A program made the position numbers and the translations under genes. This document shows positions 8,726 through 18,245 of a stretch of DNA of 61,010 nt, piece after piece. Source of the DNA: Verrucomicrobiia bacterium (GTDB lineage Bacteria > Verrucomicrobiota > Verrucomicrobiia > Verrucomicrobiales > DEV007); NCBI GenBank assembly GCA_030425385.1, contig JAUIAH010000044.1:1-61010 (forward strand), written 5' to 3'. Each line of letters opens with the position of its first letter. Within the stretch, counting starts at the first letter, position 1. The notes beneath the pieces are model-generated. The model was given only the letters and a program-made list of their open reading frames with translations, ran no database searches and was not told the DNA's origin.

Positions 8726-9688
8726 TTAGGCTGTGGTGGGTGCTCGTTTGACTTGGCTGGTGGTGACGCGGTGGCTGGAGGCATCGAGAAGCCGGTGGAT
8801 GAGGATGAGGCCTGCTAGGCCACATGCGAGGAAGAAGAGGAAGCCGGACCAGTCGTGGTAGACGCCGCCTGCGAATTCGGGGTCGATGTATTCGGCGATG
8901 AGAACGATGGTGGTGATGCGGAGGCTGTTGGCGATGATGGCGAGCGGGATGGTGCTGGCGAAGAGGAGGAGGCCTTTCCAGAGTTTGGTCTGGGTGGTGT
9001 AGGCGTAGACGGCTCCGACTAATGTGAGGGCCATGAGAGAGCGAAGGCCTGAACAGCCTTCGGCGACATCGAATCCCCATTTGTCGGTTGCTGACGCGAG
9101 GTTGTTTCCAGCGGCGATCATGTCGACTCCGAAGAGGGAGCCTGCGTGGTAGGCGGCTTTGGTGGCGATGAGTTGAAGGAGATTGGTGCCCTGGAGGAGT
9201 CCGGGCATTGGGACGGCGAAGTAGAAGAGGGCGATTGGGAAGAGAAAGTATTTCGCGCCTTGCCAGCCAAGTCCGTAAAGCGCGGAGCCGAAGAGGATGA
9301 AGGTGAGGGCGCCGATGGCGACACGCCATTGGATGGTGCGGACGGAGGCGATGTAGAAGAGGACGCCTAGGGTAATGAGGATGAGGCCCAGTTTGGCACC
9401 TTGCTGGGTGAGTGGGGATGCTGCAATCTTCTTTCGAGCCATCCAGAGGAGACCGACCATGATGAAGGGGATGAAGTAGGCGTGTTCGTACTCCGTTTCG
9501 CTATTCCATGCGCTTTCTAGGTGGGTGAGGGCCGATTCTTGAAGGGCAGGTCCATAGGCGAGGTGGATGCCGAAGAAGTAGACGACTAGAAAGGCCCAGA
9601 TGATGAGGAGGGCGAGCTCGAGTGGGCGCTGGGGAAGCGTTTTGAGGCGCTGGCCGAGTGTTGGCGCGGGCGAAGCTGGCTGACTCAT
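8726..9688 (-). CDS. xrt: Exosortase (PEP-CTERM type transpeptidase family)
   Basis: A 320-aa polytopic membrane protein with about eight helices. The three invariant catalytic residues are all visible: Cys212 in AEGCSGLRSL, Arg257 in NSLRIT, and His278 in YHDWSGFLFF. Exosortases are membrane cysteine transpeptidases that recognise a short C-terminal motif plus a membrane helix and basic tail on exported proteins, then cleave it. The EpsI gene follows directly. The length matches stand-alone exosortases. No substrate with a sorting tail lies in the window. The subtype cannot be fixed from sequence alone. Confidence 0.92.
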   Translation of the reverse strand: MSQPASPAPTLGQRLKTLPQRPLELALLIIWAFLVVYFFGIHLAYGPALQESALTHLESAWNSETEYEHAYFIPFIMVGLLWMARKKIAASPLTQQGAKLGLILITLGVLFYIASVRTIQWRVAIGALTFILFGSALYGLGWQGAKYFLFPIALFYFAVPMPGLLQGTNLLQLIATKAAYHAGSLFGVDMIAAGNNLASATDKWGFDVAEGCSGLRSLMALTLVGAVYAYTTQTKLWKGLLLFASTIPLAIIANSLRITTIVLIAEYIDPEFAGGVYHDWSGFLFFLACGLAGLILIHRLLDASSHRVTTSQVKRAPTTA

Positions 9689-9792
9689 GGGAGACGGTTA
9701 GCCTCGATGAACGGTGGATTCAATAGCGGGATCGTGCGCGCCAGTCATCCTGGGCTAGTAGGGATTTTGGACCTGTGGGGCTCGGACCGTGG

Positions 9793-10880
<1,088 letters not shown>

Positions 10881-10902
<22 letters not shown>

Positions 10903-11627
10903 AAATCTTTGACAGGGTGGATAAACCACTCGCCGCTCCTTCTCGCTGCTTTCACCTGAGCAGGCGAGAATGTTCTCTGAGTCGAGATGAAAGCGCTTGG
11001 CGGCAATCCACGCACTCGAAATCCAAGATGATGAGCGACTGTAGGCATAAAAATCTCGAGATAGATAGGAAAAGGTTCATCGATTTTTGCGATGGCAGAG
11101 AACGCCTTTAAGGACCAGAACGTTCCGAACCCGAACATTGAGAGAACCACATTTTTCTCCCTCCTTACAGAAATTGATTCAATAAACTTGGCAAATCGCG
11201 AGTCACTGGCATGCGCAAGATAATGCGGCGAATTTGTTTGATCAATACGCTGCAAACCATACCCAATCAAATCAGCTCCCTCCGACACCATGTAATCTCG
11301 CTGCATATCGTTGATGTTCACACAGAGAGGAATCAGATCAAATTCCGCCAAATGCACATAATCCACTTTTTCCAAGCAACATTCGTTCTCAGCGATTGCC
11401 TTTATTATTGAATGATAGCTTTGTCGATCGCGTTGATGATCCCGGGTTCGCAAGCGGTCACACGGTATGTGTAATTTTCGCTCGCAGGGAAGTTCTCTGT
11501 AGATCCTTTCTGGCCCACCGTATGCAATCAAGAGGCTATCAGGGCAAACCACTGCCTCCCAAGCTGTGATCATTCGTTCAACGGCGACTCTTTCTTGATG
11601 GGTCAGAATCGCATTCAGTATGCTCAC
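10881..11627 (-). CDS. Putative GT-A-like glycosyltransferase coupled to glf
   Basis: A 248-aa protein of unknown exact family. The start NAILTHQERVAVERMITAW resembles the first beta strand of GT-A folds. VDYVHLAEFDLIPL near residue 105 could hold an acidic metal-binding motif, although a clean DxD is absent. FGFGTFWSLKAFSAI and EIFMPTVAHHLGF in the C-terminal half are consistent with acceptor-site segments. The gene overlaps glf by 22 nt, making a role with UDP-galactofuranose attractive but unproven. The likely start is GTG at 11627; the frame stays open a short way upstream without an ATG. Confidence 0.6.
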
Positions 11628-11907
11628 GAGGATAATCTGGCTTGGGGTGTTGGGAGAATACGATGGTTTGTTTCCAGTAGGTTGCCCTCACTTGGTTGTC
11701 AAACTGGGCCGTCAATGCGGGCATGGGCTCTTCCTTACTATGGTAGCCTATCACATGTATTTTGCCTCGAAAAGCAATGATCAGAGCTTTGCCAAGGATC
11801 CGTTGTGTAACGCTATCCCGAATCTGGGTTCCAAAGAGTTTGGCCGCAACAACGATGAGCTTATTTCCTATTCGTTGAAGTCTCCGATTCAATTCACTCA
11901 GATTCAA
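11578..11907 (-). CDS. Small hypothetical protein upstream of the glf pair
   Basis: A 109-aa frame with a TTG start, overlapping the next gene by 50 nt in another frame. The middle (LGKALIIAFRGKIHVIGYH, then ATYWKQTIVFSQHPKPDYP) reads like real protein rather than shadow sequence, while the last 15 residues look like low-quality overlap. There is no clear ribosome-binding site. The roughly 300 bp between the glycosyltransferase and prs (11628-11928) holds nothing else I can support. A competing + strand frame at 11620-11913 looks less protein-like. It could be a short native gene or a remnant. Confidence 0.4.
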   Translation of the reverse strand: MNLSELNRRLQRIGNKLIVVAAKLFGTQIRDSVTQRILGKALIIAFRGKIHVIGYHSKEEPMPALTAQFDNQVRATYWKQTIVFSQHPKPDYPREHTECDSDPSRKSRR

Positions 11908-11920
11908 GGGTAAGACTAAA

Positions 11921-11941
11921 TTTCCAAATCATGTTTGGAAA
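11921..11941 (-). terminator. AT-rich hairpin at the end of prs
   Basis: TTTCCAAA and TTTGGAAA form an 8-bp stem with a 5-nt loop that contains the prs stop codon region. On the minus strand it is followed by TTTAGTC, a short T run. It may be a weak terminator or an mRNA end stabiliser. The stem is AT-rich, so confidence is low. Confidence 0.35.
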
Positions 11942-12858
11942 AGTGAGGAGACGGATTTGCCGTGGTGGATGCGTTTGATGGCTTCGGCGAGGAGGGGGGC
12001 GACTGTTAGGGTGGTGATTTTTTTGTGGTCGGCTTCGGCCATGGGGGTGCTGTTGGTGCAGATGAGTTCTTCGATGGAAGAGTCTTCGAGGCGCTTGAGG
12101 GCGAGGTCGTTGAGGACGGCGTGGGAGACGGCGGCTCTTACTGACTTGGCGCCTTTTTCCAGGAGGAGTTTGGCGGCGGCGGCGAGGGTGCCGGCGGTTT
12201 CGGTCATGTCGTCGACGAGGAGGACGTTGCCGCCTTGGACCTTTCCGATGATGCTGTGGGCTTCGACCTCAGTGGCGCTGAGGCGTTCTTTGGCGACGAT
12301 GGCCATTTTGGTGTCGAGGGCTTTGGCGTAGGCGTGGGTCATTTTGATGCCGCCGACGTCAGGGGAGACGACGACGAGGTCTTCAAGATTTCGACTTTGG
12401 ATGTAGTCGAGGATGACCGGGGCTGCGTAGAGGTGGTCGACGGGGATGTCGAAGAAGCCTTGGATTTGGCCGGCGTGGAGGTCCATGGTGAGGACGCGGT
12501 CGACGCCTGCGGCAGTGATGAGGTTGGCGACGAGTTTGGCACTGATGGGAACCCTGCTTTCATCTTTGCGGTCCTGGCGAGCATAGCCGAAGAAGGGGAT
12601 GACGGCGGTGATGCGGTCGGCGGAGGCACGACGGGCCGCGTCGACCATGATGAGGAGTTCCATCAGGTGATGATTGGTCGGCGGGGAGGTGGGTTGGATG
12701 AGGAAGAGGTCGTTGCCGCGGATGTTTTCCTCAATTTTGACGAAGGTTTCGCCGTCTGGGAAGGTGGTGACCTGAGCTTTGGTGAGGTGCGTTTTGAGCT
12801 GGCTGGCGATTTGCTCGGCAAGGTGCGGGTGGGAGGTGCCTGAGATGAGCTGCAGCAT
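11929..12858 (-). CDS. prs: Ribose-phosphate pyrophosphokinase (PRPP synthetase)
   Basis: A 309-aa cytosolic enzyme of normal class I length. It converts ribose 5-phosphate and ATP to PRPP for nucleotide, histidine, tryptophan and NAD synthesis. Visible signatures are FPDGETFVKI, the flexible-loop region FFGYARQDRK, DLHAGQIQGFFDIPVDHLYA and the PRPP-binding loop LLVDDMTETAGT (commonly VDDMIDTAGT). It is separated by about 100 bp from the M42 peptidase gene on the same strand, so it probably has its own promoter. Codon use is that of the GC-rich core genome. Confidence 0.96.
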   Translation of the reverse strand: MLQLISGTSHPHLAEQIASQLKTHLTKAQVTTFPDGETFVKIEENIRGNDLFLIQPTSPPTNHHLMELLIMVDAARRASADRITAVIPFFGYARQDRKDESRVPISAKLVANLITAAGVDRVLTMDLHAGQIQGFFDIPVDHLYAAPVILDYIQSRNLEDLVVVSPDVGGIKMTHAYAKALDTKMAIVAKERLSATEVEAHSIIGKVQGGNVLLVDDMTETAGTLAAAAKLLLEKGAKSVRAAVSHAVLNDLALKRLEDSSIEELICTNSTPMAEADHKKITTLTVAPLLAEAIKRIHHGKSVSSLFQT

Positions 12859-12963
12859 TGTGGTGGGAGTGTAGAGAGAGGGGGCCGTTGATTCAAGGAT
12901 GGCTTTCCGGCTGCGACGGAGTTGGCAATTGGGGATGCCGGCGCGGCCAGGGCCCGGTTTCGC

Positions 12964-14043
12964 TTAGGTGAGTTGGTGGGCGAAGGTGTCTTTGGGGGTG
13001 ATGGAGAGGGCGGTGGCGGTGAGGAGTTCGATGGTGTGTTGGACGTCTTGGAGGTCGATGGTTTCGACGGCGGAGTGCATGTAGCGTAGAGGGAGGGAGA
13101 CGAGGGCGCTGGGGGTGCCTGCCCGTTGGTGGTAGATTTGGTCGGTATCGGTCCCGCTGTAGCGTGAAGACGATTCATGCTGCAGGGGGATTTTTTGTTT
13201 CTGGGCGACGTCGACGATGCGCTGGACGACGTTGGGATGATTGCAGGTGCCGTGGGTGACGGTGGGGCCGTCGCCGAGAACGACATTGCCGTGTTTGCTA
13301 TGGTCGATGCCGGGGGTATCGGTGGCGTGGGTGACGTCGAGGCAGATGGCGATGTCGGGTTGGAGGCGGTAGGTGGCCATTTTGGCGCCGAGACCACCGA
13401 TTTCTTCCTGAACGGCGTTGAGAACGAGGATGTTGGCGGCAGGTTGTTCGCCGGTGGCGCGGATGGCTTTGAGGGCTTGGGCGATGATGTAGCCGCCTAT
13501 GCGGTTGTCGAGGGCGCGCCCGACAAGGCGGTTTTTGCCGAAGGGCTCGGCGGTGTCTGTGTAGACGGCGGGGTGGCCGACGCGGAGGCCAAGTTTGGCG
13601 ACTTCTTTGGCATTGGAAGCACCGACGTCGACGTAAAGCTCGTGAATCTTGGGAGCTTTTTCGTCGTCTTTGTTGTCGCGGATGTGGATGGCGGTGTTGC
13701 CGATGATGCCGAGAACGGGGCCGTTGTCTCCGAGGATTTGAAGGCGCCGACCACGAGCGGTGGCGGCGTCGGAGCCGCCGATGCGGTCGAGGTGGAGGAA
13801 GCCTTCTTTGGTGATGTGTTTGATCATGTAGCCAATCTCATCGGCATGAGCTTCGAGCATGATCGTGGGTGCTTGGCCGTTTTTGGGCTTCTTGCCTTCA
13901 ATCATGGCCCAGGCAGTGCCGTAGGTGTCGTTCCCGATAGTGTCCGCGTGTTTGCGAGTTTCCGTGATCCAGACTTCTTGGCCGCGGGTTTCAAACCCAG
14001 TGGGGCTGGGGGTGTTGAGGAGTTTTTTGAGGAAAGCGTTCAC
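12964..14043 (-). CDS. M42-family metallopeptidase (tetrahedral aminopeptidase / glucanase-like)
   Basis: A 359-aa protein. It starts FLKKLLNTPSPTGFE, a standard M42/M20 opening. Metal-ligand motifs are visible: LEAHADEIG near residue 65 (first His), ALDNRIGGY near residue 180 (bridging Asp), VQEEIGG near residue 215 (catalytic Glu pair) and a C-terminal YMHSAVETID (last His). M42 enzymes are cobalt- or zinc-dependent aminopeptidases that form dodecamers and clear short peptides in the cytosol. It is flanked by prs and a divergent arginyltransferase-like gene; I see no functional link to either. Confidence 0.9.
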   Translation of the reverse strand: MNAFLKKLLNTPSPTGFETRGQEVWITETRKHADTIGNDTYGTAWAMIEGKKPKNGQAPTIMLEAHADEIGYMIKHITKEGFLHLDRIGGSDAATARGRRLQILGDNGPVLGIIGNTAIHIRDNKDDEKAPKIHELYVDVGASNAKEVAKLGLRVGHPAVYTDTAEPFGKNRLVGRALDNRIGGYIIAQALKAIRATGEQPAANILVLNAVQEEIGGLGAKMATYRLQPDIAICLDVTHATDTPGIDHSKHGNVVLGDGPTVTHGTCNHPNVVQRIVDVAQKQKIPLQHESSSRYSGTDTDQIYHQRAGTPSALVSLPLRYMHSAVETIDLQDVQHTIELLTATALSITPKDTFAHQLT

Positions 14044-14048
14044 GAAGG

Positions 14049-14076
14049 GATGATGGATGAATGATGATGGATGATT
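14049..14076. repeat. Low-complexity GATGGATGAATGATG run
   Basis: A short imperfect run of ATG/GATG units lies in the divergent gap before the arginyltransferase-like gene. Just downstream, GCCGC-TT-GCGGC (14093-14104) forms a tight GC hairpin resembling the small GC dyads seen near 56.7 and 58.6 kb. No function is assigned. Confidence 0.4.
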
Positions 14077-14158
14077 GGCTGCTTCAGGGGCTGCCGCTTG
14101 CGGCTTGGTTGGCTGCTGTTGTGGGTCGCGTTTTTTGAGTCTTGGGCTATGCTTGGGG

Positions 14159-14830
14159 GTGTTGGAACACCCTAAGATTGTTTTTGATGATTTTACGAGG
14201 GCATCTGTGGCTCCTGCTGAGTTGGATCAGTTGCTGAGCGATGGGTGGCGACATGCAGGGACGCATTTTTATCGCTATAACTTTGCGATCCATCAAGGAC
14301 AGGTGACGGAGGTGATTCCATTGCGCATTGAGCTTGAGGGATTTTCGCTCTCGAAGAGCCAGCGCCGTCTTTGGCGTCGCAATGCTGGAGAAGGTTTTCG
14401 TGTAGAGGTGCGGCCGTCGTTTGTGGATGGTGAGAAATCGCTGCTGTTTGAGCAGCATAAGGCGAAGTTTGTCGATAATGTTCCTGATTCGCTTTTTGAT
14501 TTTCTCTCCGAGGATCCGTCCACGGTGCCATGCGAGGGTGGCGAGGTGGCGGTGTATGATGGAAAGCGCCTTATTGCGGTAAGCTTTTTTGATATTGGCA
14601 CGGAATCCCTTTCGACGATTTATGGGATGTATGATTTGGACTATGGCGATCGGGGCTTGGGGATCTACACCATGTTGTTAGAGCTGTCTCATGCACAAGC
14701 GTTGGGAAAACGCTTTTATTATCACGGCTATTGTTATGGTTGCCCGTCGTTTTACGATTATAAGAAGCGGTTTCGTGCGTTGGAGGCGTTTGATTGGGAT
14801 GGCAAGTGGATCCCATTTGCAAGCCGCTAG
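14159..14830 (+). CDS. Arginyl-tRNA--protein transferase-like protein (ATE/BPT superfamily) without the Cys cluster
   Basis: About 223 aa. The pattern LDQLLSDGWRHAGTHFYRYN, then VIPLRIELEGFSLSKSQRRLWRRN, is the N-terminal half of the ATE/BPT family, and the C-terminal half has the acyl-transfer fold motifs STIYGMYDLDYGDRGLGIYTMLLELSHA and YYHGYCYGCPSFYDYKKRF. Family members attach Arg or Leu from aminoacyl-tRNA to protein N-termini in the N-degron pathway. The usual CxxC in the 'yrp.C..C' region is replaced by YNFAIHQG, so the iron/zinc-binding cysteines are missing. The start is uncertain: GTG at 14159 gives the best family fit, and a TTG at 14075 adds an unlikely Cys/Gly-rich tail. Confidence 0.7.
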   Translation: MLEHPKIVFDDFTRASVAPAELDQLLSDGWRHAGTHFYRYNFAIHQGQVTEVIPLRIELEGFSLSKSQRRLWRRNAGEGFRVEVRPSFVDGEKSLLFEQHKAKFVDNVPDSLFDFLSEDPSTVPCEGGEVAVYDGKRLIAVSFFDIGTESLSTIYGMYDLDYGDRGLGIYTMLLELSHAQALGKRFYYHGYCYGCPSFYDYKKRFRALEAFDWDGKWIPFASR

Positions 14831-14838
14831 GTTTCCCT

Positions 14839-15987
14839 TTAGGCGACCGCAACAGGATCAGCTCCGAGAGCTTTGGCGGCTTTGTTCAATAGGCTTTCTT
14901 GTTTTTCCAGACGATCGATGGTGCGTTGGATGGCGGCACGGCCCTCGTTATTGTTCTTTTTGATACGCTGATCAAAGGGATCGGTGAGGGCCTGCCATTC
15001 GCTGAGCGTTGCGGTGACCTCGGAGCGTAGTGACTGAGCGAGCTTGGGTTGGGCGAGGGCGATTAGATCTAGCAGGGGTTTTTCACTGCCTTCGGGCGTT
15101 CTTCCTGGGGCGTTGCCGGTCAAGGTATCCTGGATACCGAGGAGGGCTTCGGAGATGGCTTGATGCGTGGTATCGCTCTGATTGCAGACCTCGTCTTTTT
15201 GGTCGCCCGATTCGAGCGGGCGGGCGAGTTTGCCACCGAGAGCGGTGCCAGTAGCCTGCCGGAGACCATTGAAGATGGTTGCGAGGGCGTTCTGCGGTGG
15301 CTGTGCGATGAACTGAGAGCGGTAGTTGTCCCGTCCGGTGGTCCAGGCGTCGGCGAGCTTTTTGAGGTCGGCGACGAGGATTTGGGTGAGCACTTTTAGT
15401 AGTTGGCCGCGGCGCGCGTGTCCGGGGGTGCGGGTGTAGTCGAGAAACATGCGGTGTCCTGGTCCATCGTCGAAGGAGTCATCCCCAAAGAGGAGGCACT
15501 CGATGGGGTGATAGCCGAGGACGATACGGCCGTCTCGCGGTTGGTGGGCGGCCGCGAGGGTGGGTTCTCCAAAGCTCTGGGTGCTGTGGACGAGTCCGGT
15601 GCGGAGTTTGCCCGGGACAGAATCGATCTGAGCGGGATCGAGGGGCCAGCTCTGAAGGCGCGTATGGAGGGCGTCTGAAGGCGTGCCCGTGGCCCGGAGA
15701 GCTTCAGTTCTAGCGTAAGCGAGGAAGGCGTCCGTCCAGGCGTCGCGAATGGCGGTGTAGTTCGCCTGAGTGGGCCCGCGGAAGAAGAGGTCGACTCTGG
15801 AGCGGAGGAGATCGCCCTTTTGCCAGGCGTTACGGAAAGCGCTGGTGCAGATATCTGCGTGTTGGAGGATGACGGCTTTGATGGCCTCCTCATGCTGTGC
15901 GGGGTCGAGCTTTTTACCGCCACAGCTGCTCAATAGGGTGCCGAGGGCGGCGCTACTTGAGAAGGCTAGCCAATGACGTCGGTTCAT
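14839..15987 (-). CDS. Imelysin-family (M75) periplasmic lipoprotein
   Basis: A 382-aa protein with an N-terminal export signal starting MNRRHW, and LLSSCGG giving a probable lipobox Cys at about residue 22. The imelysin signature GxHxxE is present as LGYHPIECLLFG near residue 175. The all-helical fold includes a second helical bundle around QAISEALLGIQD. Members are iron-regulated cell-surface or periplasmic proteins linked to iron acquisition; proteolytic activity is not established. Its start overlaps the dxs stop by 4 nt, so it is the last gene of the xseB-dxs unit. No iron transporter is adjacent. Confidence 0.85.
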   Translation of the reverse strand: MNRRHWLAFSSSAALGTLLSSCGGKKLDPAQHEEAIKAVILQHADICTSAFRNAWQKGDLLRSRVDLFFRGPTQANYTAIRDAWTDAFLAYARTEALRATGTPSDALHTRLQSWPLDPAQIDSVPGKLRTGLVHSTQSFGEPTLAAAHQPRDGRIVLGYHPIECLLFGDDSFDDGPGHRMFLDYTRTPGHARRGQLLKVLTQILVADLKKLADAWTTGRDNYRSQFIAQPPQNALATIFNGLRQATGTALGGKLARPLESGDQKDEVCNQSDTTHQAISEALLGIQDTLTGNAPGRTPEGSEKPLLDLIALAQPKLAQSLRSEVTATLSEWQALTDPFDQRIKKNNNEGRAAIQRTIDRLEKQESLLNKAAKALGADPVAVA

Positions 15988-17912
15988 GAGAGCGCGGGGC
16001 TGAGAGTGGACGGACTCTGTTGAGCCAGGTGTTTGCGGGCCTTGGCGAGGACATTCTCGACAGTAAGGCCGTGTTTCTCCCTCAGGTTGGCGATGGATCC
16101 ATGTTCAACGAACTCATCTGGCCAGCCGATGCGTTCGACTGGGGTGTGGACACCGAGGTCATGGAGGAGTTCAATCACAGCGCATCCGAAGCCGTTGTGG
16201 AGGACGTGGTCTTCGAGGGTGATGAGGACTTTGGCTTTGCGAGCGAACTTTTGGATGGTCTCGTGATCCAGAGGCTTGATCCAACGAGGATTGATGAGGG
16301 CGACGGATATGCCGTCATTCGTCAACTGCTCGTGGGCTTGTTGGGCAATTTCGAACATGGATCCCAGCCCGAGGAGCACGACATCGTCACCTTCGGAAAC
16401 CACTTCTGCTTCTCCGATTGGGAGCTTTACGGGGGAATCTTTGGGGGTGGCTCCCGTGCCTACTCCGCGAGGATAGCGGATCGCGGATGGGCGATCATCG
16501 ACGTGCGCGATGGTCCAAAGCATGTCGACGAATTCCTCCTCATCCTTCGGCTGCATGTGGATGAGATTGGGGATATGACGGAGGTACCCGATATCGAAGA
16601 GCCCGTGGTGGGTGGGGCCGTCATCGCCTGAGAGGCCAGCGCGATCCATGCAGAGGCGGACGGGCAGGCGCTGGATCGCCATGTCATGGATGATCATGTC
16701 GTAGGCGCGCTGCATGAAGGTGGAGTAGATGGTCAGGAAGGGTTTGAAGCCTTCAACGGCTTGGCCGCAGGCGAAGAGGGCAGCGTGCTCCTCGGCGATG
16801 CCAACGTCGAAATAGCGATCGGGAACTTCCTTTTGGAAATGGGCGAGGCCGGTGCCGCCTGGCATGGCAGCGGTGATGGCGGTGATCTTGGGGTCTTCCT
16901 TTGCGAACTTGGCAAGGGCCGTGGCGTAGGTCTGGGAGAAGGTCGGTAGGTTGGCCGATGGTGTCTCTCCCGTGTCGACCGCATATTTCCCGAGGCCGTG
17001 AAACTTGCCGGGATTCTGCAGGGCGGGTTCGTAGCCGCGGCCTTTCTCCGTGATGATGTGGAGAACGACTGGCTCGGTTTGGCGTTTGAGGAATTCAAGC
17101 GTGTTGACGAGGGTGGGAATATCGTGGCCGTCGATGGGGCCGTAATAACGCACGCCGAATTCTTCGAAGATGACATTGTGGAGGAGAAGATTCTTCGCGC
17201 CTTCTTCTACCTTACGAGCTAGGCGTCGCACGCCTTTGCCGGCAATCTTCTCCAAGAAGCTCGCGGCCTTATCGTGGAGGTGCGCGTAGGTATCCGTGGT
17301 GGCGAGACGATTGAAGTATTTCGCAATGGCTCCCACGTTTTTATCGATCGACCACTCATTGTCATTGAGGACGAGAATGAAACGCTTGGTGTGGGCGGCG
17401 ATGTTGTTGAGAGCTTCAAACGTGGGCCCACATGTGAACGCGGCGTCCCCGGCGACAGCAATGATGTGTTTGTCTTCATCCTTGTTGCGGAGATCGCGTC
17501 CGACGGCCATGCCGAGGGCGGCGCTCACGGCCGTTCCGGCGTGGCCCGCTCCGTAACAATCGTGAGGGCTTTCGCTTCGAAGGAGAAATCCGTTGAGGCC
17601 TTCAAACTGGCGAATGGTGTGGATCTGGTTCCACCGGCCCGTGAGCATCTTGTGGACGTAGCCTTGGTGGCTGACATCGAAGATGAATCGGTCGTTGGGC
17701 GTGGTGAAGACGCGATGGAGAGCGATGGTGAGTTCAACCACGCCGAGGTTGGGCCCAAGATGGCCGCCCGTTTTCGAAAGCGCGTTGATAAGCGTGTCGC
17801 GTATGGCCTCGGCAAGCTCTGGGAGACGCTCTTCGGGAAGCGCTTTGACATCTTCTGGGCCTCGGATTTCGGGATCGAACGGCTTTACGGTGTAGGCATC
17901 AGAAGAGCTCAT
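15984..17912 (-). CDS. dxs: 1-deoxy-D-xylulose-5-phosphate synthase
   Basis: A thiamine-diphosphate enzyme of about 642 aa, condensing pyruvate and glyceraldehyde 3-phosphate as the first step of the MEP isoprenoid pathway. Motifs: GHLGPNLGVVELTIALH, DVSHQGYVHKMLTGR, the ThDP/Mg site VAGDAAFTCGPTFEALNN, YYGPIDGHD, AEEHAALFACG (catalytic Glu), DRAGLSGDDGPTHHG and the transketolase C-terminal domain ending in FVEHGS. ATG at 17912 overlaps xseB by 14 nt, while an in-frame extension upstream is proline-rich and unlikely. The xseB-dxs pairing is a common bacterial arrangement; ispA is absent here. Confidence 0.96.
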   Translation of the reverse strand: MSSSDAYTVKPFDPEIRGPEDVKALPEERLPELAEAIRDTLINALSKTGGHLGPNLGVVELTIALHRVFTTPNDRFIFDVSHQGYVHKMLTGRWNQIHTIRQFEGLNGFLLRSESPHDCYGAGHAGTAVSAALGMAVGRDLRNKDEDKHIIAVAGDAAFTCGPTFEALNNIAAHTKRFILVLNDNEWSIDKNVGAIAKYFNRLATTDTYAHLHDKAASFLEKIAGKGVRRLARKVEEGAKNLLLHNVIFEEFGVRYYGPIDGHDIPTLVNTLEFLKRQTEPVVLHIITEKGRGYEPALQNPGKFHGLGKYAVDTGETPSANLPTFSQTYATALAKFAKEDPKITAITAAMPGGTGLAHFQKEVPDRYFDVGIAEEHAALFACGQAVEGFKPFLTIYSTFMQRAYDMIIHDMAIQRLPVRLCMDRAGLSGDDGPTHHGLFDIGYLRHIPNLIHMQPKDEEEFVDMLWTIAHVDDRPSAIRYPRGVGTGATPKDSPVKLPIGEAEVVSEGDDVVLLGLGSMFEIAQQAHEQLTNDGISVALINPRWIKPLDHETIQKFARKAKVLITLEDHVLHNGFGCAVIELLHDLGVHTPVERIGWPDEFVEHGSIANLREKHGLTVENVLAKARKHLAQQSPSTLSPALS

Positions 17913-18180
17913 CGGATTGGTCTTCAGCTGGGAGTTCGGTTGGTGAGGTGGATTCGGTGACGATGGCCTCGTAGGCATCATTGATCTTCACGACCCGTTG
18001 TTTGGCATCGGAAAGTTGCCGGTGGCAATGCTCAAGAAGCTTCATGCCGCGATCGTATTGATCGACCAATGACGCAAGAGAGCCGACCTCTCCTTCAAGC
18101 GACTCGACAACGGTGTCGAGCTGGGAGAGGGCGTCTTCGAAGCTGAGATTGTTGACGTCCGCCTTCTTCGATTTAGCCAT
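17899..18180 (-). CDS. xseB: Exodeoxyribonuclease VII small subunit
   Basis: About 93 aa. LSFEDALSQLDTVVESLEGEVGSLASLVDQYDRGMKLLEHC is the diagnostic XseB helical hairpin (pattern 'FE.al..LE.iv..LE.g...Le.....y..G'). XseB coats XseA to form the nuclease that degrades single-stranded DNA to acid-soluble oligonucleotides. XseA is not in the window. ATG at 18180 (MAKSKK) is chosen over an upstream frame start at 18228. It overlaps dxs by 14 nt, implying translational coupling. Confidence 0.92.
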   Translation of the reverse strand: MAKSKKADVNNLSFEDALSQLDTVVESLEGEVGSLASLVDQYDRGMKLLEHCHRQLSDAKQRVVKINDAYEAIVTESTSPTELPAEDQSDELF

Positions 18181-18245
18181 GGGCCGGGCACCATCTTTGG
18201 GGGTGCTGATGGTTTCCTGCAACTGCAATCGGGCAGAAGCTTCTC

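Noticed and set aside
11620-11913. 97-aa + strand frame between the glycosyltransferase and prs
   Set aside because: Less protein-like than the minus-strand frame it overlaps, with no start signal or similarity.
13177-14064. 295-aa + strand frame opposite the M42 peptidase; similar at 12235-12843
   Set aside because: Gly/Val/Asp-rich antisense shadow of well-supported genes, without a ribosome-binding site.
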